Source: Streptomyces fagopyri (GTDB lineage Bacteria > Actinomycetota > Actinomycetes > Streptomycetales > Streptomycetaceae). From it: 64,000 bases of DNA. Numbering within the stretch: position 1 is the stretch's first letter; each line of letters begins with the position of its first letter. A program made the position numbers and the translations under genes. The stretch is from contig NZ_CP045643.1 in assembly GCF_009498275.1 (NCBI RefSeq), positions 124,001-188,000 on the forward strand, read 5' to 3'. Shown in pieces: positions 1 through 8,409 of this stretch. The notes beneath the pieces are model-generated. The model saw nothing but the letters and a program-made list of their open reading frames with translations, was not told where the DNA came from and searched no databases.

Positions 1-1062
1 CAACTGCGACATCCGGTACCGGACCGTCTGGGGATGGACGAACAACGCCGCCGCCACCTCGTCCCGTCTGCCCTGGTGCAGCAGCCACGCTCGCAGCGTC
101 TCCTCCAGCCGCCGTGCGGTCGTGACAGGCAAGGTCCGCAGTGGTGCGAGGGCTCGGGCGCGCAGGTCCGCGAACGCGTCCACGTCGGCGCTCAGCACCA
201 GATCGGGCAGGTGCTCCTCGGTGTCGCGGATATCGGAGGAGAGGGAGCGCGCGCGTACGGCTCGTGCGTACGAGGCGGACGCACGGGTCCATGGCCGGGC
301 CGGGCCGACCACGGCGGTGCGGTCGGTCAGCTGCCGCAGGAGATGTGACCGGTCGGCATCGGGGACGAGCAGCACACCGGTGGCGTCCGGAAGATCGTCG
401 AGGACGAGGGTGTTCGGGTCGAGCACGCGGTAGGCGGGCCGGGCCTGGGCGGCGGGCAGCAGGACCGCGGTCAGCGAAACCGGAGGCTGCCACCCGGCCC
501 GTTGAACAGAGGCCAGCAGTATGTCCGGGCTCGCGCCGGCGAGAAGGTCGCGGGCCAGGTGTTCCAGGTGGCGCTCCTGGGCCCGGCCCCGGGCGGCCAG
601 TTCGTCGGCGTGGCCCGCGGCGCTCGCGGCGGACAGTTCGTCGATGTAGGCGAAGGTCAGCTCGGCGAACTTGGCGACCTCGGCGGCGGGCAGACCCGCG
701 GGTACGGCACCCGCCGCCAGGCATCGCCAGGCCACGCGGGCGCCGACGCGGTAGGCGCCGAGCAGGGCGTCCATCGAACGGCCGTCGCGCACCTCGCCGC
801 GGCCCAGCTCGTAGGCGGCGTCACCGGCGTCGGGGCCCGTGGCGTTCCCGCTCGCGAGGTCCAGGTAGTGCCCGAGGGCGGTGCGGACGGCTCGGCGGAT
901 GGTGCCGCCCATGCGGCCCGAAAGGGCGTTGGCGTAGGGAGGGACCTCGTCGATGATCGCCTGGACGACCTCGTCGGCGGTGGTCTTCAGTTCGGCCCGA
1001 ACTGCGGTGACCGTCGTCTCGTCCAGGGCCAGTTCGCTGGCGTTGCGGATTGCATGGCTCAC
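1..1062 (-). CDS. PucR-type helix-turn-helix transcriptional regulator (3' end cut by window)
   Basis: I translated 354 codons on the minus strand from a GTG at 1062-1060, preceded by an AGGGAA ribosome site, to the window edge with no stop. The N-terminal ~150 residues are helical and lack a recognisable enzyme fold. The last visible residues (LFVHPQTVRYRM) match the recognition region of the PucR/CdaR C-terminal helix-turn-helix, where an H-x-N/Q-TVRYR core is characteristic. Such proteins are cytoplasmic regulators, often of neighbouring catabolic or lipid genes. The gene is divergent from the ferredoxin reductase/desaturase pair, with only 86 bases between the start codons, so control of that pair is likely (inference). 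The C-terminal few dozen residues are missing. Confidence 0.8.
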   Translation of the reverse strand, partial: MSHAIRNASELALDETTVTAVRAELKTTADEVVQAIIDEVPPYANALSGRMGGTIRRAVRTALGHYLDLASGNATGPDAGDAAYELGRGEVRDGRSMDALLGAYRVGARVAWRCLAAGAVPAGLPAAEVAKFAELTFAYIDELSAASAAGHADELAARGRAQERHLEHLARDLLAGASPDILLASVQRAGWQPPVSLTAVLLPAAQARPAYRVLDPNTLVLDDLPDATGVLLVPDADRSHLLRQLTDRTAVVGPARPWTRASASYARAVRARSLSSDIRDTEEHLPDLVLSADVDAFADLRARALAPLRTLPVTTARRLEETLRAWLLHQGRRDEVAAALFVHPQTVRYRMSQL

Positions 1063-1096
1063 GTTTTGTTCCCTGCGCACAATTCTGCCGACCAGA

Positions 1097-1131
1097 TTTA
1101 CGTCCTGCGGTCAGGACTTTACGCCCTGAGG
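1097..1131. promoter_or_regulatory. Direct and inverted repeats in the divergent regulator/desaturase promoter
   Basis: TTTACGTCCTGCGG (1097-1110) is repeated as TTTACGCCCTGAGG (1118-1131), 21 bases apart, about two helical turns. GTCCTG-CGGT-CAGGAC (1102-1117) overlaps as a perfect 6-base inverted repeat. The array lies 18 bases before the reductase start and 35 bases before the regulator start. Its placement suggests an operator for the divergent PucR-type protein; binding is inferred, not shown. Confidence 0.5.
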
Positions 1132-1148
1132 CACAGCAAGCTGGGGCC

Positions 1149-2204
1149 ATGACGAGTGCAGCCCTCCGCAGCAGGGCGTGGAAACTGCTGGAGATGGTCA
1201 CGACGCCGCTGCTGCCGTCGGACTACCTCGACCTGGTCAGCCCGCTGCGCGCGGGCGCCGACCTGCGGGGGCGCATCGAGGCCGTGCACCCCGAGACGGG
1301 TGACGCCGCGACCATCGTGATCAGGCCGGGACGGGGCTGGCGCGGCCACACGGCCGGTCAGTACGTGCGGATCGGGGTCGACGTCGACGGGGTGCGCCTG
1401 TGGCGTGCCTACTCCATCACCTCACCGACGAACCGTCAGGACGGCCGCGTCACGATCACCGTGAAGGCGATCCCGGACGGCAAGGTCAGCAACCACCTGG
1501 TCCGCAGGGCCAAACCGGGCACGCTGATCCAGCTCGACCAGCCGACCGGTGACTTCGTGCTGCCGCAGGCCAAGCCGGCCAAGGTGCTCTACCTGACGGC
1601 CGGCAGCGGCATCACGCCCGTCATGGGCATGCTGCGCGACATCGAGTTCGACGACGTTGTCATGATCCACTGCGCACCACAGCCGCACGACGTCATCTTC
1701 CGCGACGAACTGCACGAACTGGTCGCGGACGAGAGGCTGCGACTCACCGAGGTGCACACCGACATCGACGGCATGCTCGACATCACCCGTCTCGACGAAC
1801 TCGTGCCCGACTGGGCCGAGCGCGAGACCTGGGCCTGCGGGCCCGCGGGCCTGCTCGACGCCGCCGAGAAGCACTGGAGCGGGCACGGCCTACCGGAGCG
1901 CCTGCACACCGAACGCTTCCGCCCCAGCATCGTCGTCGCCGGCGACGGCGGCGAGGTCACGTTCAGCGCCACCGGCAAGAGCGTCGACGCGGACGGCGCC
2001 ACGCCGTTGCTGGACATCGGTGAGGCGGCCGGCGTGCTCATGCCCTCCGGGTGCCGCATGGGCATCTGCTTCGGCTGCGTCACCCCGCTCAAGGCGGGCG
2101 CCGTCCGCGACCTGCGCACCGGCGAGATCACCGAGGCCGAGCCGGGCGTCCTCATCCAGACCTGCGTGTCCGCCGCGGCGGGCCCCTGCGACATCGAACG
2201 GTAG
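1149..2204 (+). CDS. Ferredoxin reductase with C-terminal 2Fe-2S domain, electron donor to the desaturase
   Basis: 351 residues from ATG 1149; a longer upstream start would read through the promoter repeats, so I reject it. The order is an FAD-binding barrel with RAYSITSP near residue 87, an NAD(P)H domain with GSGITPVMGML near 151, then a plant-type 2Fe-2S domain with cysteines near 301, 306 and 309 (CRMGICFGC) and a fourth near 338. It transfers electrons from NAD(P)H through FAD and the iron-sulphur centre to a membrane acceptor. Organisation and partner resemble mycobacterial Rv3230c, which supplies electrons to the stearoyl-CoA desaturase DesA3. The desaturase starts 7 bases after this stop, so the two are co-transcribed. 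Confidence 0.92.
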   Translation: MTSAALRSRAWKLLEMVTTPLLPSDYLDLVSPLRAGADLRGRIEAVHPETGDAATIVIRPGRGWRGHTAGQYVRIGVDVDGVRLWRAYSITSPTNRQDGRVTITVKAIPDGKVSNHLVRRAKPGTLIQLDQPTGDFVLPQAKPAKVLYLTAGSGITPVMGMLRDIEFDDVVMIHCAPQPHDVIFRDELHELVADERLRLTEVHTDIDGMLDITRLDELVPDWAERETWACGPAGLLDAAEKHWSGHGLPERLHTERFRPSIVVAGDGGEVTFSATGKSVDADGATPLLDIGEAAGVLMPSGCRMGICFGCVTPLKAGAVRDLRTGEITEAEPGVLIQTCVSAAAGPCDIER

Positions 2205-2211
2205 GAGCACC

Positions 2212-3330
2212 TTGACCGCCATCGACCCCACCGCCCACCTGACCGCGGAGCAGATCGAGGAGCTCGGCCGCGAGCTGGACGCGATCCGCGACGAGGTGAT
2301 CGCCGGCCGCGGCGAGAAGGACGCCGCCTACATCCGCAAGGTCATCTCGGCGCAGCGCAAGCTCGAACTGGTCAGCAGAGGAGTGCTGCTGTTCTCGCTC
2401 TTCCCGCCCGCGTGGGTGCTCGGCACCGCCGGTCTGTCCGTGGCGAAGATCATGGACAACATGGAGATCGGCCACAACATCCTGCACGGCCAGTGGGACT
2501 GGATGCGGGACCCGAAGATCCACTCCACCACCTGGGAGTGGGATCACGTCTCGCCGTCCGAGCAGTGGAAGCACTCGCACAACGAGCTGCACCACACGTA
2601 CACCAACGTGATCGGCAAGGACAACGACCTCGGCTACGGCATCATGCGCGTCGACGAGGACCAGAAGTGGCACCCCTTCCACCTCGGCCAGCCGCTGTGG
2701 AACTTCCTCAACGCCTGCTTCTTCGAGTACGGCATCGCGGCCTACGACCTGGAGCTCGGCAAGAACCTGTCCAAGCGCCGCCGCAAGAGCCCGGAGTTCC
2801 GCGAGCGGGCCAGGGCCGTGGGCCGCAAGATCCGCAAGCAGGTACTCAAGGACTACGTGATCCACCCGCTGCTGTCGGGCCCCTCGTTCCTCCCCACGCT
2901 TGCCGCCACGTTCACCGCGAACCTGGTCCGCAATATCTGGACCCACTCGGTGATCATGTGCGGGCACTTCCCCGAGGGCGTGCAGGTCTTCGAGCGCCGG
3001 TCGATCAGGGGCGAGACCCGCGGCCAGTGGTACCTGCGCCAGATGATGGGCTCGGCGAACATCAGCGGCAGCAAGGCCATGCACTTCATGACCGGCAACC
3101 TGTCGCACCAGATCGAGCACCACCTCTTCCCGGACCTGCCGAGCAACCGGTACGCCGAGGTCGCGGTGAAGGTGCGCGCGCTCTTCGAGAAGTACGAGCT
3201 GGAGTACGTCACCGGGCCGCTGCCTAAGCAGGTGTTCTCGGCGTGGCACAAGGTCTTCCGGCTCTCGCTGCCGAACAAGAAGCCCCGGGTCAAGACACCG
3301 GACCGCGAGCAGGAGCTCGTCGCGGCCTGA
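2212..3330 (+). CDS. Membrane fatty-acid (acyl-CoA) desaturase
   Basis: 372 residues from a TTG at 2212, chosen because AGGAG sits 4-9 bases upstream and homology starts there; the open frame itself extends further 5'. The three histidine boxes of membrane di-iron desaturases are present: HNILHG near residue 88, HNELHHTYTN near 122, and HQIEHHLFP near 298. Hydrophobic stretches between the boxes fit an integral membrane enzyme that introduces a cis double bond into acyl chains. Family resemblance is to DesA3-like acyl-CoA desaturases. It lies directly behind its likely reductase, and both are probably controlled by the divergent PucR-type regulator. A role in membrane-fluidity adjustment is inference. 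Confidence 0.92.
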   Translation: MTAIDPTAHLTAEQIEELGRELDAIRDEVIAGRGEKDAAYIRKVISAQRKLELVSRGVLLFSLFPPAWVLGTAGLSVAKIMDNMEIGHNILHGQWDWMRDPKIHSTTWEWDHVSPSEQWKHSHNELHHTYTNVIGKDNDLGYGIMRVDEDQKWHPFHLGQPLWNFLNACFFEYGIAAYDLELGKNLSKRRRKSPEFRERARAVGRKIRKQVLKDYVIHPLLSGPSFLPTLAATFTANLVRNIWTHSVIMCGHFPEGVQVFERRSIRGETRGQWYLRQMMGSANISGSKAMHFMTGNLSHQIEHHLFPDLPSNRYAEVAVKVRALFEKYELEYVTGPLPKQVFSAWHKVFRLSLPNKKPRVKTPDREQELVAA

Positions 3331-3361
3331 TCCCGGTACTGGTTCAGATCCTTCGGCCGCA

Positions 3362-3377
3362 CCGGCGGCACCGCCGG
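3362..3377 (+). terminator. Short hairpin after the desaturase gene
   Basis: CCGGCGG-CA-CCGCCGG forms a perfect 7-base stem about 30 bases after the desaturase stop. The loop is very short and no T-run follows, so termination here is only a suggestion. Confidence 0.3.
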
Positions 3378-3613
3378 GTCAGGTGAGATCCGTTGCGAAC
3401 GGTGAGCGACCGCGACACCAGACCGTACGACACGGGATCCGGGCAGCCCGGTGTCCGGCTGCGCTGCCTGGACGTGCGCGAGACCCCCGTCCACCTCACG
3501 GACTGACCTCAACCACGGTCGTCTTCCGCCGCGGGTGAGGCAGGCCAGGTGAGGCAGGGCCGTGCGCAACCGTCCAGAGCGGAGTGGGTCGACGGCTACG
3601 CAGGGCTGGAAGA

Positions 3614-3880
3614 GCGATCACCCTCGGCTTCCCGCCGCCCTTCGGCGGCTCCCAGCGCCTGCCCCGCCACATCGGCCGCAGGCGCAGCCTGGAGCTGACC
3701 CTCACCGGCGACCCGATCGAAGCCGCCAGGTCGGCGGACCTCAGCCTGGTCAACCGCGTCGTCCCCGCTGACATCCTGCTGGACGGCGCCAGGGCGCCGG
3801 CCGAGCGAATCATCCGCCATCCGGCCTCAGTGGTGGCAGCAGCACTGTCCGAGTCGTTCCCCAGAGGGCCGGTGCGCCAC
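3614..3880 (+). pseudogene. Remnant of an enoyl-CoA hydratase/isomerase (crotonase) gene, C-terminal part
   Basis: One frame reads GFPPPFGGSQRLPRHIGRR, then LELTLTGDPIEAARSADLSL, then VNRVVP. This is the typical middle-to-C-terminal part of crotonases (GGTQRLPRxxG...A-ELxLTG...A..A...GLVNRVVP). The N-terminal half, with the oxyanion-hole region and first catalytic residues, is absent. The end runs into unrelated sequence (a PRGPVRHRDTVG-like tail) rather than the family's C-terminal helices. No ribosome site or sensible start precedes it. I read it as a decayed fragment of a fatty-acid degradation gene. The rest of 3331-3956 holds no convincing gene. Confidence 0.7.
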
Positions 3881-3956
3881 CGGGACACGGTCGGCGCCCT
3901 GTCATCCACAGTCACGCGCCCCAGAGCCATCAGATCCGCCCGGGACCGTGGACACG

Positions 3957-5288
3957 CTATTTACCTACGGCTCCGCGGGAGTTGCGCAGCGTTCCGAAAG
4001 CAGCCCGGAGTTCATCGGTGAAGATGTCAGGAACTTCCCAGGCAGCGAAGTGGCCGCCCTTGCGGGCTTCGTGGAAGTAGAAGAGTTTGTGATAGCTGCG
4101 TGAGGCCCAGCTCCGTGGTGCCTGGTAGATCTCGCCGGGGAACACCGTGATGGCGGCCGGGATGGAGACCGACACGGCGTCGAAGTTGTTGGCGTTGTTC
4201 TCCCAGTAGAGACGCGAGGACGAAACGGCGGTGTTCGTGACCCAGTAGAGCGTGATGTCGTCGAGCATCTCGTCCTTGGTGAGCACTCGTTCGGGATCGC
4301 CGCCGCTGTAGGTCCATGCGGCGAACTTGTCGTACATCCAGGCGGCCAGTCCGACGGGAGAGTCCGTCAGACCGTACCCTTCGGTCTGAGGGCGGGTGAC
4401 CATCATGGCGGAGTAACCCGAGCCGGTCTTGTAGAAGGTGGCAAGCTTCTGGTACGCGGTCTTCTCGACGGCGTCCAGGCCCGCCGGGACGGGGTCACCA
4501 CACTCGAGTTTCTTCGCGATATCCGCGGGGACGGTGGCCGGGAAGTTGACGTGGATACCAAGAAGTCCCGGCGGCTGCTGTACCGCCATCTTGTCCGAGA
4601 TGACGGCGCCCCAGTCGCCGCCCTGGGAGACGTAGTGCCCGTACCCCAGACGTTCCATCAGCACGCTCCAGGCGCGTGCGATCCGGTCGGGGCCCCAGCC
4701 GGTGCTGGTCGGCCTTTCGGAGAAGCCATACCCGGGAATGGACGGTATGACGAGATGGAAGGCGTCCTCCGCGCGTCCCCCGTGAGCCGTGGGGTTGCTG
4801 AGCGGATCGATCACCTTGAGGAATTCCAGGATGGAACCCGGCCAGCCATGGGTCAGGATCATCGGCAGGGCGTTCGCATGCCGGGAGCGCACATGGATGA
4901 AGTGGATGTCGAGTCCGTCGATCTCTGTCTTGAACTGCGGCAAGGAGTTCAGCTTCTCCTCGATATGCCGCCAGTTGTAGCGCGTCCCCCAGTAGTGGGC
5001 GAGTTCTTTCATCGTCGCCAGCTGGACGCCTTGGGACTGATCGTGGACCGTTTCCCGGTCGGGCCACCGAGTCGCGACGATCCGTCGCCGCAGGTCGGTA
5101 AGATCCCTCTCCGGTATCTTCACGCGGAAGGGGCGTATGCTCTCCCTCTCCCTCTCGCTCATTGCGGCGGGCTTCCCTGAGTATTCATTGACGTGCGGAC
5201 CGAAAACCCCGGTTGCCGCTGCGGTCATCACGGCGGCCGAGCTGGAGATGAACATTCGCCGGGACTGCAACCGGAGATTTTCAGGCAT
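3957..5288 (-). CDS. Secreted epoxide hydrolase (alpha/beta hydrolase with N-terminal EHN domain)
   Basis: 443 residues from ATG 5288. The N-terminus (SRRMFISSSAAVM) looks like a twin-arginine signal, suggesting export as a folded protein. An epoxide hydrolase N-terminal domain follows (PFRVKIPERDLTDLRRRI, WPDRE). The hydrolase core has the oxyanion motif HGWPG at 147-151, nucleophile Asp225 in GGDWGA, and a C-terminal catalytic His near 413 in GGHFAAWE. This combination is typical of microsomal/juvenile-hormone-type epoxide hydrolases, which open epoxides to diols. The gene is monocistronic, with about 425 bases of non-coding DNA upstream. The natural substrate cannot be read from sequence. 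Confidence 0.9.
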   Translation of the reverse strand: MPENLRLQSRRMFISSSAAVMTAAATGVFGPHVNEYSGKPAAMSERERESIRPFRVKIPERDLTDLRRRIVATRWPDRETVHDQSQGVQLATMKELAHYWGTRYNWRHIEEKLNSLPQFKTEIDGLDIHFIHVRSRHANALPMILTHGWPGSILEFLKVIDPLSNPTAHGGRAEDAFHLVIPSIPGYGFSERPTSTGWGPDRIARAWSVLMERLGYGHYVSQGGDWGAVISDKMAVQQPPGLLGIHVNFPATVPADIAKKLECGDPVPAGLDAVEKTAYQKLATFYKTGSGYSAMMVTRPQTEGYGLTDSPVGLAAWMYDKFAAWTYSGGDPERVLTKDEMLDDITLYWVTNTAVSSSRLYWENNANNFDAVSVSIPAAITVFPGEIYQAPRSWASRSYHKLFYFHEARKGGHFAAWEVPDIFTDELRAAFGTLRNSRGAVGK

Positions 5289-5713
5289 CGTGGATCTCCT
5301 CGGGTCATTTCATCGTTTCCGGAAGCACACCGTCAATAGCCATACGTCTCATCGTCGGCACCAGAAGTCCGGCACGGATTTCCTGCGGTCCGGGTAACTT
5401 CCTTCCCGGGGCCGAGCCCGAGGCCGACGGCATTTGACTGTCGATGTTCACGCCCTAGCGCATCATTACTGAATGTAACGATATTTATCCCTCCGTGATG
5501 GCGCAACTTGTGGCTCCGATGCACGTGTGACCTGCGGTTTCCGGGCAACAGGTCTTCGAGAGAAGTCCTCGACGATCCAGAAAGGCGGCGCTCGACCATG
5601 CGGATGCTGCAGCCGGACAGACCCCTTGGAGCGGGCCCACTCCCGCGTGATCCGGTGACGGCTCCGGAAGTGTGGAGAGCACCGCACGCGAGCTTCCCGG
5701 GCCAGGTGACGGC
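5289..5713. other. Gap between the epoxide hydrolase and phospholipase D-like genes
   Basis: These 425 bases contain no frame with convincing homology; the long frames crossing them are antisense to neighbours. There is a locally AT-richer patch around 5460-5495 (aatgtaacgatattta), unusual for this genome and the most likely place for promoter elements of one or both divergent genes. Confidence 0.4.
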
Positions 5714-6937
5714 ATGACCAGCACGCAGGACCAGCCGAAGTCGACGACTCCCGACGTCGACGCGTCGGCCCCCGCGACCGTCCAGGAACGAGCGGCACGC
5801 ATACGGCGCCGCCTGGAGCGCCTGATCGGCATCGCGGCGACCGAAGGCAACGCGCTCACGGCCTTGCGCAACGGCAACGAGATCTTTCCGGCGATGCTGG
5901 CCGCCATCAGGGCCGCCGAACACACCGTGGACATGATGACGTTCGTGTACTGGAAGGGCGACATCGCCGGCGAGTTCGCGCAGGCGCTGGCGGAAAGGGC
6001 GCGAGCCGGCGTGCGGGTGCGCCTGTTGCTGGACGGGTTCGGCAGCAGGCTGATCGAGAAGGATCTCCTGCGGGAGATGGAACGGGCCGGAGTGCAAGTG
6101 GCCTGGTTCCGCAAGCCGTTGGCTCTTTCGCCGTTGAAGCAGAACCACCGTTGCCATCGCAAGGTCCTCGTCGTGGACGAGCAGACGGCCTTCACCGGCG
6201 GGGTGGGCATCGCCAAGGAGTGGTGTGGCGACGCGCGCACCGAGCACGAGTGGCGGGACACCCATGTCGAGGTCCGCGGACCGGCCGTGGACGGTATCGC
6301 CGCCGCGTTCGCCCAGAACTGGGCCGAGTGCCACGACGAACTCTTCGACGATCGTGACCGGTTCATCCCGCACCGTCCGCAGGGCGACGCCGTGGTGCAG
6401 GTCGTGCGCGGCTCGGCCAGCTTCGGCTGGCAGGACATGCAGACCCTGATCCGGGTGATGCTGGAGTCGGCCGAGGACCGCTTCCGGCTGGCGACCGCCT
6501 ACTTCTCGCCGGACGCCTACTTCGTCGAACTGCTCTGTGCCGCCGCCCGCCGGGGCGTCGAGGTGGAGATCCTGCTGCCCGGCCCGCACACGGACAAGCG
6601 CGTGTGCCAGTTGGCAGGCCAGCACTACTACGAAGACCTCACCGCCTGCGGCGTGAAGATCTACCAGTACCAGCCGACGATGATGCACGCCAAGGTCATC
6701 ACCGTGGACGGTGTCGCCGCCCTGGTCGGCTCCACCAACTTCAACCGACGGTCCCTCGATCACGACGAGGAGATCATGCTCGCGGTGCTGGAACAGAAGT
6801 TCACCGCCACCCTCGACGGCCACTTCGACGAGGACCTGGAGGCCGCGACGTTGATCCAGGAAGGGCGTTGGAAGCGACGCTCCCTGCTGCAGCGGGCACG
6901 CGAGGTTGCCGTCGTCCCCATCCGCCGCTTTCTCTAG
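5714..6937 (+). CDS. Phospholipase D/cardiolipin synthase-like protein
   Basis: 407 residues from ATG 5714 (AGGTGA upstream); an earlier in-frame ATG lacks family similarity. Two HKD motifs are visible: HRKVLVVD near residue 150, followed by FTGGVGIAKEW, and HAKVITVD near 325, followed by GSTNFNRRS. Two such motifs form one active site that hydrolyses or transfers phosphatidyl groups. The architecture matches soluble cardiolipin synthase-like PLD enzymes, but there are no strong N-terminal membrane helices, unlike classical Cls. It could act on phospholipids at the membrane surface; the exact reaction is uncertain. Confidence 0.85.
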   Translation: MTSTQDQPKSTTPDVDASAPATVQERAARIRRRLERLIGIAATEGNALTALRNGNEIFPAMLAAIRAAEHTVDMMTFVYWKGDIAGEFAQALAERARAGVRVRLLLDGFGSRLIEKDLLREMERAGVQVAWFRKPLALSPLKQNHRCHRKVLVVDEQTAFTGGVGIAKEWCGDARTEHEWRDTHVEVRGPAVDGIAAAFAQNWAECHDELFDDRDRFIPHRPQGDAVVQVVRGSASFGWQDMQTLIRVMLESAEDRFRLATAYFSPDAYFVELLCAAARRGVEVEILLPGPHTDKRVCQLAGQHYYEDLTACGVKIYQYQPTMMHAKVITVDGVAALVGSTNFNRRSLDHDEEIMLAVLEQKFTATLDGHFDEDLEAATLIQEGRWKRRSLLQRAREVAVVPIRRFL

Positions 6938-6939
6938 TG

Positions 6940-6977
6940 CTGCCACCGTCTGGTCGCCGGGCGGTTGGTAGTGGCAG
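6940..6977 (+). terminator. Possible terminator after the PLD-like gene
   Basis: CTGCCAC (6940-6946) pairs with GTGGCAG (6971-6977) across a 24-base loop, starting 2 bases after the stop codon. The stem is only 7 base pairs, so confidence is low. Confidence 0.3.
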
Positions 6978-7520
6978 TCGGATGTGCGGCGGCACCCGAT
7001 CCGAGGTCCGGCCGCTCGAGGAGTGGTCACCGAGACTCTCCGTGTGCGCGGGAAGCGGGCGTTCCCTTCGGCCTCGGATTCCGCTTCGCCGTCCGCGAGG
7101 TGCGTGCGGGCACGGCCACGCTGGTCGAAGCCTCTGCCGCGCCCGCGGTTATTCGGGCCGGTGGTGGAGGGCGACTGCGACGTCGGCCGCCGCTCCCGCA
7201 CCGCCGCAGCCTGGCGTGGGCGGGCGGGCCGCCGGTGACTCTCCGCGCTCGGCGGCCCGACTTGGTAGCACCGTCCGACAATTCCAGAAGCCGTGCTCCG
7301 TACGCCGTGCTCCGTACGCCGTGCTCCGTGGCAGCACCCGATGGGTCCGGTCACGTGACACGATCCGTGACGGCCGCTCGGCGAACCGTCGCACCGCCAC
7401 GACAAGGAACCGTCGCACCCGTGGTGAGCGCGCCCTGCCCGAGCGGTGTCCGCCACCGGAGACCGGCGAGACGCCGGAACCACTACCACCCCGGGCGGGC
7501 GGAACCGCGTTGCGCCGCCG
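6978..7520. other. Gene-poor gap with short tandem repeats
   Basis: No frame here shows recognisable homology; candidate frames are arginine/proline rich and change frame with composition. The gap contains a 14-base tandem repeat at 7291-7328 and a 13-base direct repeat, GAACCGTCGCACC, at 7383-7395 and 7407-7419. Confidence 0.5.
7291..7328. repeat. 14-base tandem repeat, 2.7 copies
   Basis: CCGTGCTCCGTACG occurs at 7291-7304 and 7305-7318, followed by a partial copy, CCGTGCTCCG, at 7319-7328. The copies are identical. It lies in non-coding DNA, so copy number may vary between strains. Confidence 0.9.
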
Positions 7521-8297
7521 TCAGCCGCGAGGCGGGCGGGTCGCGGTCTCCAGGTAGAACGCGTCGATGCTCTGGACGGCCTGCTCGAACTCCGCGAGGT
7601 TCACGGGCTTGGTCACGTAGGCGTTGGCGTGGCTGTTGTAGGCCCCGACGACGTCGTCCGGCGCCGAGGAGGTGGTGAGGACGACCACGGGGATGGTCTG
7701 CAGCTCCTCGTCGGCCTTCAGGACCCGAAGCAGATCACGGCCGTTCATGCGCGGCATGTTGAGGTCGAGCACGATGAGATCGGGACGCGCGTTGTCCGCG
7801 GTGCGCAGGTATTCCAGCGCGGCGACTCCGTCGGTGACCTGGACCAGGTTGCGCGCCCCGCGCTCGGAGAGGGCTTCCTCGATGAGCATGGCGTCGGCGA
7901 CGTCGTCCTCGACGAGCAGGACGTCGAAGGGGCGGGCGGGGGTGGTCATCATCGGATGCTCCGTGGGTGCTTCGTTGGAGTGGTGGAAGAGTCCCGGCCA
8001 GCGGCGTCGGGCGCCTTGGCGAGTCATGTCGCATGCCTCGCCGATCTGCGGGTATCCGGCGCCCGCGCGGGCGGCTTCCAGGGCCGCGTCCCGCTGGAGC
8101 CGTTCCGCGGCCCGCTGGAGGTGGGTCAGTACGTGCAGCAGGGTCAGGGCCCGCGTCGGATCGTCCGCCGACGGGGGGCGTGGGGATTCTTCCAGTAGTT
8201 CGAGGGCGATGCGCCGCGCGAGATCGTCGACCGCCGCATCCGCGACCGCGGCCGTCTCCTGCGGGGTGGTCCGCACGACGAAGTTCTTGCCAGGCAC
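7521..8297 (-). CDS. Helix-turn-helix/response-regulator fusion (CheY-like receiver)
   Basis: A single open frame of 258 residues from GTG 8297. Residues 1-115 are a small helical protein with a helix-turn-helix-like end (YPQIGEACDMTRQGARRRW). Residues 116-258 are a receiver domain with acidic residues near 130-132, phospho-acceptor Asp178 in IVLDLNMP, Thr209 and Lys230 in YVTKPVN. The receiver has no output domain, like Rcp1-type regulators paired with phytochrome-like kinases. A good internal start exists: GGAG precedes ATG 7952 by 6 bases, so a separate receiver protein may also be made. The divergent gene is a histidine kinase, its likely partner. Confidence 0.85.
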   Translation of the reverse strand: MPGKNFVVRTTPQETAAVADAAVDDLARRIALELLEESPRPPSADDPTRALTLLHVLTHLQRAAERLQRDAALEAARAGAGYPQIGEACDMTRQGARRRWPGLFHHSNEAPTEHPMMTTPARPFDVLLVEDDVADAMLIEEALSERGARNLVQVTDGVAALEYLRTADNARPDLIVLDLNMPRMNGRDLLRVLKADEELQTIPVVVLTTSSAPDDVVGAYNSHANAYVTKPVNLAEFEQAVQSIDAFYLETATRPPRG

Positions 8298-8327
8298 ACC
8301 CGCACACTAGGCCCAGGACCGCCCCCG

Positions 8328-8345
8328 CGACAACAACCGTTGTCG
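8328..8345. promoter_or_regulatory. Palindrome in the two-component divergent promoter
   Basis: CGACAAC-AACC-GTTGTCG is a perfect 7-base inverted repeat between the two starts (8297 minus, 8410 plus). This is where a shared operator would sit. No binding protein can be named. Confidence 0.45.
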
Positions 8346-8409
8346 GTTGCCCTCTACAGTGTGCGCTGCGCCGCTTTGACGGCGGCCGTCACAGCGGAGG
8401 AGTCAGGGA

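Noticed and set aside
5333..7489. Very long minus-strand frames opposite the phospholipase D-like gene (up to 718 codons)
   Set aside because: Antisense frames are expected in 72% GC DNA; composition is arginine/histidine-rich, no family motifs, and the plus-strand gene has clear HKD motifs.
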